Below are positions 1 through 11,269 of a stretch of DNA of 64,000 bases, piece after piece. This DNA is from Pictodentalium vernedei (taxonomy: Eukaryota; Mollusca; Scaphopoda; Dentaliida; Dentaliidae). Made by a program: the position numbers and the translations under genes. The notes under the pieces were generated by a model, which worked only from the letters and a program-made list of their open reading frames with translations, was not told the DNA's origin and ran no database searches. The stretch spans positions 665,013,838 through 665,077,837 of the forward strand of contig CM062296.1 of assembly GCA_031216915.1 (NCBI GenBank), in the 5' to 3' direction. The stretch's first letter is position 1, and each line of letters starts with the position of its first letter.

Positions 1-313
1 GGTTCAACTTGTACGATGCTGGGTCATATATCGCTTATTTAAGTATCATACTAAATTCATATTGTTTGATCCAGATTCAACTTACACGATGCTGAATCGT
101 GATAAAATCCAAAGAAGCAACGCGCCAGCTTGACCAATCAGGAGCGTCGGTATATCCTGGAAACTACTTGGCGTCAAATCGAAAGTAGGGATAACACAAA
201 ATGACAAAACAAGAAATGACTGTGCAAAACACAAGTGCGTACCAAAAGAACCATGAAGATTTCTTTTGTGTTTCCAGCATGAAATCCCGTTAACGCCAGC
301 CCATCCTCTGTAT

Positions 314-360
<47 letters not shown>

Positions 361-1400
361 TTATCCCTTTATCTCCAGGGCATTGCAAGAAGGTATTGAT
401 TCGGGGGTGTGCCCTGCAGTTGCGGTGAGATGGAGGTGGGTGTCAGTGACCATAACGCAGAAGGGTCCATAAGACGCACCGGATGGACCATGGTTCGGCC
501 TGGTGGTGAAAATTTTTGAAAATTGCACATGAAAAGAAGCAAAATCCTCTATTCTGAGAAGCGATGCACCGAGGTCTGCTTAAATTGTGATTAGAAATGG
601 AATCATGGCCTTAGAAATTCTAGTTATGTTTGAAACTCGCGTTGGTGGCAGTGTACCTGGCGAATATGCAATCTACATTTTGTACTGAGTTAGTGGCTCT
701 ATAAACAACCATATGAACTCGAAAGTCCCCTTTCTCCAGGCCAGGATCGTGATGCCATCTGCATTCATAAAGTATTTAGTTGCTCAGTGAATTTGTGTGG
801 TGTAGTAATCAAGATTTTCAATGTACAGTCCAAGGCTGCAGTGTGAACATTTTGACTGGTCTTTCCCCAAGTAACGAATATAGACTCTACCAGTTGGTGG
901 TTCTGAACTGGTACTGAAGTACAATCAGTGCCCAAAGTGTTAAAGAAGCACACAACAGAAGAAATAAAGTAGGCCTATAATATGTTTTGAGAGAATTGAA
1001 TACAGTGCAACCTTTTTGATCTTTTGAGCCTCATGTAGAACCTTCGGGATTCCCTGAGGTCCGGGGCCTAGACATTGACCACACTGGCCCATAGGACGAG
1101 TCGTGCCTGACCTTCTTCCTCACGAATATCCAATTTTCTGAAAACCATTTCTATACAGCCAGACATTGAGCAAAATGTTTCCACTCCTTCCTGCGAAGTT
1201 GCTGCTACTGCTGCATCTTTTGGCTGGGATCAGGGAGGAAGGTAAAACTTCCCCACGTAGTGGACGTCTGTCCAGTTTTCACTGATTCAGAGAGTTTTTT
1301 TCCTCTTAAATATTCCTGGAATTTAGCATGAATTTCCCAGTTTAACTTTCTTACAACCTTTCATCTTTAGATTGAGAATATGGTATGATGCAGGGTCATA
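1..1400. repeat. Left arm of outer inverted repeat
   Basis: This segment reads as the reverse complement of roughly 13,490-14,790, with many small differences. Anchors include the block around 1-250 (gcaacgcgccagc, gaccaatcaggag) matching 14,490-14,740, the block around 400-560 matching 14,280-14,450, and the block around 1,020-1,390 matching 13,500-13,880. The first 110 bases are already inside a minisatellite of the catcatac/gtatgatg type, so the repeat continues left of the window. No coding region was recognised. Confidence 0.8.
311..362. repeat. (TTTA)n microsatellite
   Basis: About 13 units of TTTA. The reverse-complement partner (AAAT)n lies at 12,664-12,711 in the right half of the nested palindrome, which shows the microsatellite was already part of the inverted unit. 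Confidence 0.95.
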
Positions 1401-1439
1401 AATTTTTTATTTATTTATATTAATAAATAATATTTACAA

Positions 1440-1984
1440 ATCCGCCAAAGCTTACACCTCTTTTCATTTTTAACAAATCCGCTTGGGTGCCGTCCCAATA
1501 TACGTTGCATCACCAGGACGTTAAATAACGCGTCATGCGAATAATTCATAAGGTCGAAGTCTAATTGTGTTTTCACAATAATCCACTGTTCATTAACATT
1601 ATGGTCTCCTGCCGCGACCCTATTTTAAAAAATAATCCGGCTTGTATTTTCCTTTGCTGACAACAAGTGGGGATTCTGTTACGATTTACACTTGTAACGC
1701 TTTTTTTATCCATGAACTTCCTCTGGTAACGGCAAGTTAATGTGTATGGCGCATTTACAAGATTCTAAAATCTTTTCACAACAGAACTTCCACTGGTAAC
1801 GGATGGTAAGCTCGTGAACTTTGGCTAATGAATTCATTGAATTGAAAATATATCTCCATTAGGTGGCAACAAATGAAGATATGATTTTTGCAGCTGTTGG
1901 TTTTATTTGAGAATTCCCATTAGTCACCGAGGCCAGTTCATATGTACTACGTTTTTACAAACAGGAGCCTAGAACTTGTACATA
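1440..1984. repeat. Second inverted-repeat arm, interrupted by a fold-back insertion
   Basis: Reverse complement of about 12,110-12,660. Shared stretches include the aacttccactggtaacgg / ccgttaccagcggaagtt pair and the gagcctagaacttgtaca block. The homology stops at 1,984, where the 1,985-6,275 element starts, and resumes at 6,276. The copy near 12,110 therefore serves as an uninterrupted (empty-site) paralogue. Confidence 0.8.
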
Positions 1985-1989
1985 AGTAG

Positions 1990-2260
1990 TATGTCTCGTA
2001 TGTTTCACCTCTAGGTTGGATGACCCCGGTGGATGACCCCGGAAGTGACGTCATGTCAAGTGACGTACTGGCGCCATGTTGTGTTGTCATGGTAACCCGC
2101 GTGAGCGGCCATGTTGTGACGTCATCTCCATAGTGATACGTGGTGTGAGTGCGCATGCGCAGCACGTTTGTTAGGGTGAGACGTGTTTCCGTCGTCCATT
2201 TTGTATACAGGAGGCCGCCATCTTGGTTTCTATGGTAGCACGTGATTGCTATGTTACCCA
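1990..2260 (-). promoter_or_regulatory. Promoter-like cassette, copy A (ETS/CRE/RFX/NRF1/YY1 sites)
   Basis: About 250 bp dense in consensus-like sites: CCGGAAGTGACGTCA (ETS next to CRE), GTTGTCATGGTAAC (RFX X-box), a second TGACGTCA, TGCGCATGCGCA (NRF1), GCCGCCATCTTGG (YY1 on the other strand), CACGTG and TTGCTATGTTACC (X-box-like). It lies near the tip of the left arm of FB-1. Related copies occur at 6,000-6,245, 9,527-9,745, 27,370-27,612, 29,545-29,790 and 39,072-39,317. Motif matches are direct; regulatory activity is inference. Confidence 0.6.
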
Positions 2261-2739
2261 ATTTTTCTGCAATAGGACGGGGTATGTTCGGAGGGTGTGT
2301 TCGATTGTAGAAGAGTAAATCTAATTACCACAAACCACCCGACAATCTCTCCAAATCACCAAAATCTACCCAACTTTTTACTATTTCGAATTCTTTCAAA
2401 ATTCTCTGCTTCTATCTACATATGTAATAGTTTACGTCTACCTAGGCATGTTCCTTTGTTCTGGAGTATACTCCAGTAGCGTAGAAGAGCCTAATAGTTG
2501 GAACAGTTTACCTTATTATTACTATAATTAGCTATTCTGGTCTATTCTTGTCAGTTCTGACCCTATTCCAAGTACTCTTGTTGTTTCATTTATCTAGATT
2601 ATAACTAACCAATCAGATTGCTGGATTTCCCATAACCTGTATGCAGAGTTATCTCACATGTGTATAATAAAAGCCTATATCCAATGACCTTATCCCGTGG
2701 AATCTCATTTCTGGGAAACACCTGTGGCTGTGGAATCCT

Positions 2740-3480
2740 TTTTTTGTCATATGTGCTTATGTGAAAAAGCACAATGTGACACAATGTGCCCTAGCACAAA
2801 GGCACCTGTTTTATGTGCTGATATGTGCTTATGTGAAAAGGCACAATGTGACACAATGTGCCCTATCACATAGGCACATACGGGTATTTGAGGATACCTA
2901 TGGCCTGGTATTGTATTATTTGAGGATACCTATCTAGCATACCTTCTGGAGAATCCCTTTTTTGTCATATGTGCTTATGTGAAAAAGCACAATGTGACAC
3001 AATATGTCCTATCACATAGGCACATGCTTTATGTGCTGATATGTGCTTATGTGAAAAGGCACAATGTGACACAATATGCCCTATCACATAGGCACATACG
3101 GGTATTTGAGGATACCTATGGCCTGGTACTGTATTATTTGAGGATACCTATCGAGGATACCTACCGGGGAATCCCTTTTTGTCATATGTGCTTATGTGAA
3201 AAGGCATAATGTGACACAATAGGCCCTATCACATAGGCACATACGGGTATTTGAGAATACCTATGACCTGGTATTGTATTATTTGAGGATACCTATCGAG
3301 GATACCTACTGGAGAATCCCTTTTTGTCATATGTGCTTATGTGAAAAGGCACAATGTGACACAATATGCCCTATCACATAGGTACATACGGGTATTTGAG
3401 GATACCTATGGCCTGATATTGTATTATTTGAGGATACCTATTGAGGATACCTATCGAGGATACCTTTTGGATAATCCCTT
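2740..3480. repeat. Minisatellite of palindromic ATGTGCTTATGTGAAAAGGCAC units (left arm of FB-1)
   Basis: Tandem alternation of two modules: a gtgcttatgtgaaaaggcac / acaatgtgacacaat module and a gggtatttgaggatacctat module. The repeat is inverted at 4,730-5,520. Short open frames through it are a by-product of the repeats and are not genes. Confidence 0.85.
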
Positions 3481-3838
3481 TTCTGTCGCATTAGGCTATG
3501 TAAAAGCCCTCAATGGCTCTAATGTAGTCTTACCAGCCGCTTCCATCTTATCGCCAAAGCTCCAAGGCCATTACAGGGCTATGGTCTATCTGCCCTATCA
3601 TTAGCTTCTACAACAGTCTTGTTCCATTGCGGCCTTGTACCAGCACTATTGGCTTCTGTTATTCTGCCCCATATCTCATCCATTACTTCCTAGCTATACC
3701 TATCTCAGTCTCGACTATAACATTGATCAAGGTTGAATCAGATTTCCCCTGTATACATATAAGGCATTCCGTTATTGAGATTCCTAGCCGAGTCCGTAAA
3801 ATTTGGTTCCGTGTTTTAACATCAACACTCGAGGGTAT

Positions 3839-4352
3839 TCCCCTTCCCTATTGGAAGAATTCAGTTCAATTGGGTGATATTACCTTCATTGGGATTATAC
3901 TTCAAAAATTCATTCAGTTAAACGTTGTTCAGTTCAAGGGTGTTAATATTCATTTATATTATATATAGTTCATTCAGTTCAAAGGGGTTAACTATATATA
4001 CATTCATTAGGGTTATAGTTCATTCATTCAGTTCAAAGGGGTTAATACCTTTATTAGGGTTATAGTTCAGGACTTTGTTCAATTTGTTCTGTTCCCATCC
4101 ATCTTGATTGTATTGGATCTTTGTTCACTACGACTTCATTCGAACAGGTGTCTTGTATCTGTTCATAATTCAGATCTATTCAGTCTGTCCAACTAGTTCG
4201 ATCAATCCGATTAGTTTGACATTCTTTCACTTTGTTATGTTTCTTTCGATCTTGGTTCTGTTGGATCCGTACCTTTGTTATTTTGTAGTGATTTGTTGTC
4301 TCTGTTCAGGTTCTTGTAGTCATTGTTGAATTGGGTGTTATCAATCCTTTTC
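3839..4352. other. Spacer of fold-back element FB-1
   Basis: Non-inverted centre of FB-1. It contains several degenerate copies of a ttcattcagttcaaagggg motif (about 3,905-4,060) and no recognisable coding sequence. An autonomous relative would carry its gene here; none is visible. Confidence 0.6.
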
Positions 4353-4729
4353 CATACCCTCGAGTGTTGATGTTAAAACACGGAATCCAAATTTTACGGA
4401 TTCGGCTAGGAATCTCAATAACGGAATGCCTTATATGTATACAGGGGAAATCTGATTCAACCTTGATCAATGTTATAGTCGAGACTGAGATAGGTATAGC
4501 TAGGAAGTAATGGATGAGATATGGGGCAGAATAACAGAAGCCAATAGTACTGGTACAAGGCCGCAATGGAACAAGACTGTTGTAGAAGCTAATGATAGGA
4601 TAGATAGACCATAGCCCTGTAATGGCCCTGGAGCTTTGGCGATAAGATGGAAGCGGTTGGTATATAACTTGGTAAGACTACATTAGACCCATTGAGGGCT
4701 TTTACATAGCCTAATGCGACAAAAAAGGG

Positions 4730-5520
4730 ATTATCCAAAAGGTATCCTCGATAGGTATCCTCAACAGGTATCCTCAAATAATACAATACCAGACCATAGG
4801 TATCCTCAAATACCCGTATGTGCCTATGTGATAGGGCATATTGTATCACATTGTGCCTTTTCACATAAGCACATATGACAAAAAGGGATTCTCCAGTAGG
4901 TATCCTCGATAGGTATCCTCAAATAATACAATACCAGGCCATAGGTATCCTCAAATACCCGTATGTGCCTATGTGATAGGGCCTATTGTGTCACATTGTG
5001 CCTTTTCACATAAGCACATATGACAAAAAGGGGTTCTCCATTAGGTATCCTCGATAGGTATCCTCAAATAATACAATACGAGGCCATAGGTATCTTCAAA
5101 TACCCGTATGTGCCTATGTGATAGGGCATATTGTGTCACATTGTGCCTTTTCACATAAGCACATATCGGCACATAAAGCATGTGCCTATGTGATAGGACA
5201 TATTGTGTCACATTGTGCTTTTTCACATAAGCACATATGACAAAAAAGGGATTCTCCAGAAGGTATCCTCAAATAATACAATACCAGGCCATAGGTATCC
5301 TCAAATACCCGTATGTGCCTATGTGATAGGGCACATTCACACTGTGTCACATTGTGCCTTTTCACATAAGCACATATCGGCACATAAAGCATGTGCCTTT
5401 GTGCTAGGGCACATTGTGTCACATTGTGCCTTTTCACATAAGCACATAAAGCATGTGCCTTTGTGCTAGGGCAATTGTGTCACATTGTGCTTTTTCACAT
5501 AAGCACATATGACAAAAAAG
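4730..5520. repeat. Minisatellite, right-arm copy (inverse of 2,740-3,480)
   Basis: Reverse complement of the left-arm minisatellite with different unit numbers. Units of cctatgtgatagggc, gtgccttttcacataagcac and ggtatcctcaaatac alternate. The copy-number difference between the arms is what would be expected if the tandem units change by slippage or unequal exchange after insertion. Confidence 0.85.
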
Positions 5521-5999
5521 GGATTCCACAGCCACAGGTGTTTCCCAAAAATGAGATTCCATGGGATAAGGTCATTGGATATAGGCTTTTATTATACACA
5601 TGTGAGATAACTCTGCATACAGGTTATGGGAAATCAAGCAATATGATTGGTTAGTTATAATCTAGATAAATGAAACAACAAGAGTACTTGGAATAGGGTC
5701 AGAACTGACAAGAATAGACCAGAATAGCTAATTATAGTAATAATAAGGTAAACTGTTCCAACTAATAGGCTCTTCTACGCTACTGGAGTGTACTCCAGAA
5801 CAAAGGAACATGCCTAGGTAGACGTAAACTATTACATATATAGATAGAAGCAGAGAATTTTGAAATAATTCGAAATAGTAAAAAGTTGGGTGGATTTTGG
5901 TGATTTGGAGAGATTGTCGGGTTGTTTGTGGTAATTAGATTTACTCTTCTACAATCAAACACACCCTCCGAACATACCCCGTCCTATTGCAGAAAAATT

Positions 6000-6245
6000 G
6001 GGTAACATAGCAATCACGTGCTACCATAGAAACCAAGATGGCGGCCTCCTGTATACAAAATGGACGACGGAAACACGTCTCACCCTAACAACACGCGCTG
6101 CGCATGCGCACTTACACCACGTATCACTATGGAGATGACGTCACTACATGGCCGCTCACGCGGGTTACCATGACAACACAACATGGCGCCACTACGTCAC
6201 TTGACATGACGTCACTTCCGGGGTCATCCACCGGGGTCATCCAAC
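6000..6245 (+). promoter_or_regulatory. Promoter-like cassette, copy B
   Basis: Right-arm partner of copy A. It contains GGTAACATAGCAAT, CACGTG, CCAAGATGGCGGCC (YY1), TGCGCATGCGCA (NRF1), TGACGTCA twice, GTTACCATGACAAC (RFX X-box) and TGACGTCACTTCCGG (CRE next to ETS). Order and spacing match copy A inverted. Confidence 0.6.
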
Positions 6246-6275
6246 CTAGAGGTGAAACATACGAGACATACTACA

Positions 6276-7140
6276 TACATACCAGCGCTCCCACTGCTAA
6301 CTGCTAACAGATGGCGAGTCTGTCCGTTTATAAAAAGGTTTAGTTTGTCCTCAACACTCCCCTTCCCCGTTTTGCCGGTAACACCTAGATGACTTGCAAT
6401 CAAAAAACACCCCTAATCCAACATGACTTTTCACCCCACGTGTCTGTGCTCTTATGTTGAATAGACTCGGGGACAAAAGTATCACACAGAAATCACATTT
6501 TTTCCATGCGACCCAGCAAACCCCCTCCTCTCTCGTCCCGTCCCCGACCCCACCACAACCCCACATCACGCTCTGAACCATTGCCAACAAATAATGTACC
6601 CGAGCCAGCACACATCAACCCAGTTTGTCCACGAGCACCAATACAGTCCTCTACACCTCGCAACGCCCACCTCTGCACTCCCTTCTCAATAAACCTGTCG
6701 AGTCCCAAGCAAATATGCAACTCATCGATCCCATGTAACACGTGGTTTTGGGTTACATTCATGTACCACTTATATCGCTTAGAACCAGACATCCTGTCAC
6801 AAACAGTGCAAATATCTTAACATAACTTCGCGAAGGTTCAACGCGAAATTTCTTTTTCAAACTTCAATCAAAGTACGACAGATTTCCTTGGTTTTCGCAA
6901 AATAATTTCACGTCATCGCACACAGTGTCCATATTATTCCAAAGACGAAATCACAAACTGTTCTGGAAATATTTGTATATGTACGATTCAATGAACGGGT
7001 GAGGCGATTTAATATATTTTGTGAAGTAGAATGTTCTGTAAATGTTCTTCTAAAGTTCATTGCTCATCATTTCATACCCATATTAATGCCTCCCACTTAG
7101 AGACCTGATGACAAAGATCCCGTGCGCAATAGTGGATGAG
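6276..7140. repeat. Third inverted-repeat arm (partner 10,440-11,260)
   Basis: Matches the reverse complement of 10,440-11,260. Examples are the cccgttttgcc / aacactcccc stretch near 6,345-6,390, the acgtgtctgtgctct stretch near 6,440, and the tcacgtcatcgcacacagtg stretch near 6,910. A direct third copy of part of it lies at 11,270-11,770. The frame open across 6,490-6,820 lies in a purine/pyrimidine-biased repeat and shows no domain. Confidence 0.75.
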
Positions 7141-7340
7141 AAAATTTGAAAGCGACAGAAATAATTTTGATTACTTTCCAAAGTGTGATTTACTGGGATT
7201 TCCGGGTTTGATTATAAACGATAACTTCACAAGTGAATTATAGAATCAACAATTGTGTCATGTATCCGTGCGCGCAAACGAAGAAGCTTTGCCGTGGGTG
7301 TAATGGGGACTTCATTGTGTTTTTTTGTTGCTTTTTTTAA

Positions 7341-7593
7341 CCCTTTACCTAACATGAAAAGCAGACGACACTTGCAAAAAAATTCTTGAATAACTATTAT
7401 TTTCATTTTTTTGTCTCAAAAACATAGGTTAAGACCCCTCATTGGAACAATCTCGATGAGCTCGTTCCAATAAAGGGTCATAAGCTATGTTTTAGAGACA
7501 AAAAATGAAAAAATAATGAAGAAATAATGAAGATTAATTGGCGAGTTTTGAGAATAGCGCTGGCCGTTTTTGTCCGTTACGTTAGGTAAAGGG
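7341..7593. mobile_element. piggyBac-like MITE
   Basis: A 253-bp element with terminal inverted repeats CCCTTTACCTAAC / GTTAGGTAAAGGG, flanked on both sides by TTAA (7,337-7,340 and 7,594-7,597), the target site of piggyBac transposases. The interior holds a further hairpin with arms around aacataggttaagacccctcattgg and its inverse near 7,470-7,500. It has no coding capacity. Confidence 0.8.
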
Positions 7594-7635
7594 TTAAATA
7601 ATATAATTATCGTTAATAATGAAAAGTAATAAACA

Positions 7636-7797
7636 GAGTAATCGATTGACTGGACTGGTTACGTGAAATAATTCATTCGAGGCGAGGGACTATATTGTAA
7701 AACACTCGTGCGCATTCGCGCACTCGTGTTTGTACAACGTCTCTCATCTTTCAATGAATTATTTCACGTAACCAGTCCAGTCAAGCGATTACTCTCT
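7636..7797. repeat. Short hairpin element
   Basis: About 47-bp arms (AGTAATCGATTGACTGGACT... and its inverse ending near 7,797) surround a second, GC-richer inner hairpin (cactcgtgcgc / gcgcactcgtg). It looks like a MITE. No clear target duplication was seen. Confidence 0.6.
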
Positions 7798-8035
7798 ATA
7801 CATTCGTTGTGTCAGTCGTTTCAACTGTTAGCAAAAGCGTGACTATTCCGTAGTATTCCTTTCAGTTTATCTCAAATTCTGAGCAGATGTAGAGGGTGGT
7901 GCGAGAGTCTTGGGGGCTTCTTGAAAATCCAACGAATTGACGGATCGCCTCAGTTTTAGGCTACATTACAGTTTAAAAAAACCCAGTTAAGTCATTTTTG
8001 AAAGTCGTGGAAACAAGTTTAACTTTGAATTTACG

Positions 8036-8082
8036 TGATGAGTGTGTGTGGGTGGGGGTGGGGGGGGGGGGTGGGGTGGGGT
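8036..8082 (+). repeat. G-rich tract
   Basis: GTGTGTGTGGGTGGGGGTGG-type tract with several runs of four or more G; could form G-quadruplexes. It lies within a block (7,930-8,200) whose reverse complement at 10,010-10,250 lacks the long G run, so the tract expanded on one side only. Confidence 0.7.
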
Positions 8083-8315
8083 GAAATTTCAACGCCCACA
8101 GGCATGGGAAAAAACGTGGAAACTTTGCTAGCAACAACAAGGCCTGTCCGAAGAATGGTGGATCAATCTGGAATAAGGGTTTGACAAAACATTTTAAACT
8201 TTTTTATCAAGTAATTGCATCAATTCTACATACTGCACTGCAAGAAAATCAGTGAAAACTTCCACTTAATCAAATTTCCACTTACCATAAAACCAAGGAC
8301 GCTGATTTTGTTTAC

Positions 8316-8585
8316 AATGGCATTGCGGGGGTTCGAACCCACGCTGAGAGAGTTTCCTACGGCACCAACCGCCTAGCGAAACTGTACTGAACCACGCACA
8401 CCACTCCGCCAGACCCTCAAAATAGAGTACGCCTTAGTACACAACGCCACCGTGCCCCCACGTGAGCAAGTGGGATCAAGTGTCTTGCCCAAGGATACTA
8501 CGCGGTTGCCGCAAGTTGGATTCGAACCAAGGACCTCTTGGCTTGCAGTCTGCATCTCTACCTACTGAGCCACCGAGCTCACGGA
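8316..8585 (-). repeat. Two tRNA-like units in one repeat (dimeric tRNA-derived SINE-like)
   Basis: On the minus strand, 8,585-8,508 has an A-box-like TGGCTCAGTAGG and a B box GGTTCGAATCC. A second unit, about 8,405-8,316, has a B box GGTTCGAACCC and is related to the tRNA-like arms at 11,764-11,922. Acceptor stems do not pair and parts of the T stems are mismatched, so these are tRNA-derived repeats rather than working tRNA genes. An old SINE with two tRNA-related segments is the simplest reading. Confidence 0.55.
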
Positions 8586-8639
8586 ATAAGACTGCAAGGC
8601 TGGTAGAACACCATACTAAAGGCGAATACTATACAGACT

Positions 8640-9793
8640 GATCAGGTGATAGTGACAATGGACAAGTAGTGGTCTTCGAGCTATGAACATGATGGATGGT
8701 CTAGAAGCTAGAAGCTGAATAGGGTTAGGAGCATAACTATTTTCAAATAGATATCCTCAGATAAGTATCCTCAATAGGTATCCTCAAAGAGTATCCTCAA
8801 ATGTTATAACGCTATGTCATAGGTATCATCAAATACCCAGATGAGTTGTAGAGCAATATGTGGAGTCACTCGTTCGAGCAATTGCCCTAAAGCTCATTTG
8901 ATCGATGGGATTCGAGTCGTTCGAGCAGTATGTGGAGTCTCTCGATCGAGCAATTGCTCCATAGCTCCATAGCTCATTTGCTCGATGGAAATCAAGTCGT
9001 TCGAGCAATAAATGTTCCAGTTACTGCTCGATTGTTTATTTGTGGGTTTGGGAATCATATAGGCCTTCGTTATACACAAGAGAGATAACTCTATATGGAT
9101 AGGTACATGTTATGGGGAATCAAGCACAGGTGATTGGTTAGTTAGTTGCAGTAAAGTGAACTGATTGGATGAGCTGAATAAATGATACAAGAACAAGAGT
9201 GCTTGGAATAGGGCTAGAATAAGCCTCAACAGACAAGAAACGCTAAATATAGTAACAAAACTGTTCCAAGTGATAGGCTCCATCAGAGTATATTCTAGAA
9301 CAAACGAACATGGTTGAATAGATAATAACTATAGCATATGTAAAGCAGAGGATTCCGAAGAAATCAGAAATCTGAATAGCAGGAATCCGAACCGGAAAAC
9401 TACTCACATTGAATCGAACGTACCCCATAGAACTACGTGCTACTCTTATAAGACCAAAATAGGTTAGATTACTCCCATTCAATCGAACACACCTTTCGAA
9501 CATACCATTGTACTATTGTGGGCCTTTCAGGCCCATATCAGCCATGTGCTACAATAAAAACCAAGATGGCGGCCTACAGTATATAAAATGGATGGTGGAA
9601 ACACGTGTCACCTTAACATGCACATTAAGACCACGTATCACTATGGAGATGACGTCACAAGATGGCCGTTCACATGGGTTACCATGAGAACCAAATATGA
9701 CGTAACTAGGTCACGTGACATGACATCACTTCCGAGGTCCCCGCCGAGCACCCCCTCCCCCATTGGGTCCCAGTTCATCCCCCTCCTACTACT
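8640..9793. mobile_element. One-armed relative of the fold-back family
   Basis: The right part follows the same order as the right arm of FB-1: a ggtatcctcaaa minisatellite (8,750-8,840), a segment similar to 5,640-5,770 (9,120-9,290), then the promoter-like cassette (9,527-9,745), ending CTCCTACTACT at 9,793, the family tip. No left arm is recognisable, and GAGGGA after the tip has no partner. Inside, 8,850-9,030 holds repeated gagcaat / cgttcgagca motifs. Confidence 0.6.
9527..9745 (+). promoter_or_regulatory. Promoter-like cassette, copy C
   Basis: Diverged cassette: CCAAGATGGCGGCC (YY1), a TATAAAATGG box just downstream, CACGTG twice, TGACGTCA, GTTACCATGAGAAC (RFX-like) and ATCACTTCCGAGG (ETS). 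The NRF1 site has decayed to CATGCACATT. Confidence 0.5.
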
Positions 9794-10009
9794 GAGGGAT
9801 TACTTCAGCACTCAGCGTCTCGCTATTAAATTTTTCTTCGTCAGATTTATACAAGGAATTTAGAGTACGCCTTTCCTATTACGTGGGATAAGTATTCTTT
9901 GAATTTTCTGCCTTAAAAATGTAGCTCATTCCACTCATTGGATTCAGACGTTCCAACTCGTTCAAGTGATGAGCCAAAAGCTACGCCCTTTGAAGCAAGA
10001 CAAAATAAA

Positions 10010-11260
10010 AATGTTTTCTTAGACCCTTATTCCAGATTAATCCACCATTTCTCGGGCAAGTGTTGTCGTTGCTAGCAAAACTTTCTACGTTTTTTCCCCG
10101 CGCGTTTTTCCTCATGCCTCCGGAAGTTGAAATTACACAACCACTCCTCCACCCCCAACCCGCAAATTCAAAGTTAAACTTCTTTCTACGCCTTTCAAAT
10201 GACTTAACTATTTGTTTGAACTGTAATGTAGCCTGAAAGTGATGCGACCCGTCAATTAGTGGGATTGTAACAAGCCTCCCGTCCCCTTTGCACCACATTC
10301 TACCTCTGCTCACACTTTGAGATACATCGAAAGGAATACTACGGAATAGTCACGCTTTTGCATGCAGTCGCGAAACAGTTGAAACGATTGACACAACGAA
10401 TGTAAATTATTTCTGTCGCTTTGAAATTTTCTCATCTGTAATGGCACACAGGATTTTTGTCATCAGGTCTCTAAATGGGAGGCATTAATATGGGCATGAA
10501 ATGATGAACAATGAACGTTAGAAGAACATTTACAGAACATTCTATTTCAATGAATTAAATCGCGTCACCCGTTCATTGAATCACACACACACGAACATTT
10601 CGCGGACAGTCAGTGATTATTTTTTTGGAATTATATGGACACTGAGTGCGATTACGCGAAATTATTTTGCGAAAATCAAGGAAATCTGTCGTGCTTTGGA
10701 TGAAGTTTGATAGAATTTCGCGTTGATCCTTCGCGAAGTTGTTAAGATATACACACATTTTGTGACACGATTTCTGATTCTAAACGATATAAGTGGTACA
10801 TGAATGTAACCCAAACCGCGTGTTACATGGAATCGATGAGTGGCATATTTACTTGGGACTCGACAGGTTTATTGAGAAGGGAGTGTAGATGTGGACGTTG
10901 CGAGGTGTAGAGGACTCTATTGGTGCTCGTGGACAAACTGGGTTGATGTGTGCTGGCTCGGGTGATGTAAGGAGGGACAGGGGCGTTGTAGACTTGATGT
11001 GAAGTTATGGTGGGGTCGGGGAGGGGATGGGATGAGAGAGGAGAGGAGGGGGTTTACTGGGTCGCATGGAAAAATGTGATTTCTGTGTGATACTTTTGTC
11101 CGAGTCTATTCAACGCTAGAGCACAGACACGTGGGATGAAAAGTCATGTTGGATTTGAGAGGGTTTTTTTGATTGAATGTAATCTAGGTGTTACAAGCAA
11201 AACGGGGAGGGGAGTGTTGAGGACAAACTAAACCTTTTTAAACGGGCAGACTCGCCATCT
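10010..11260. repeat. Right arms of nested inverted repeats
   Basis: 10,010-10,260 is inverse to 7,930-8,200, and 10,440-11,260 is inverse to 6,276-7,140. No coding signal was found; the longer frames at 9,981-10,313 are fortuitous. Confidence 0.7.
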
Positions 11261-11269
11261 CTTAGCAGA

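Larger units (their letters stand above)
1985..6275. mobile_element. Fold-back element FB-1 (long inverted arms, 6-bp TSD)
   Basis: The arms 1,985-3,838 and about 4,353-6,275 are reverse complements for about 1.85 kb, around a 515-bp spacer (3,839-4,352). The outer tips read AGTAGTATGTCTCG and, inverted, TGTAGTATGTCTCG. TACATA flanks both sides (1,979-1,984 and 6,276-6,281). The paralogous sequence near 12,090-12,130 has a single TACATA and no insertion, which supports TACATA as a 6-bp target duplication. From outside in, each arm holds a promoter-like cassette, an AT-rich block, a minisatellite of palindromic GGCACATATGTGC-type units, and an about 350-bp inner block. No transposase is visible, so this is a non-autonomous foldback-type element. 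Confidence 0.85.

Noticed and set aside
6493-6820. Opposing 99- and 104-codon frames
   Set aside because: Both strands are open over the same repeat block because of base-composition bias. The homologous copies at 10,800-11,060 and 11,290-11,600 do not keep the frames.
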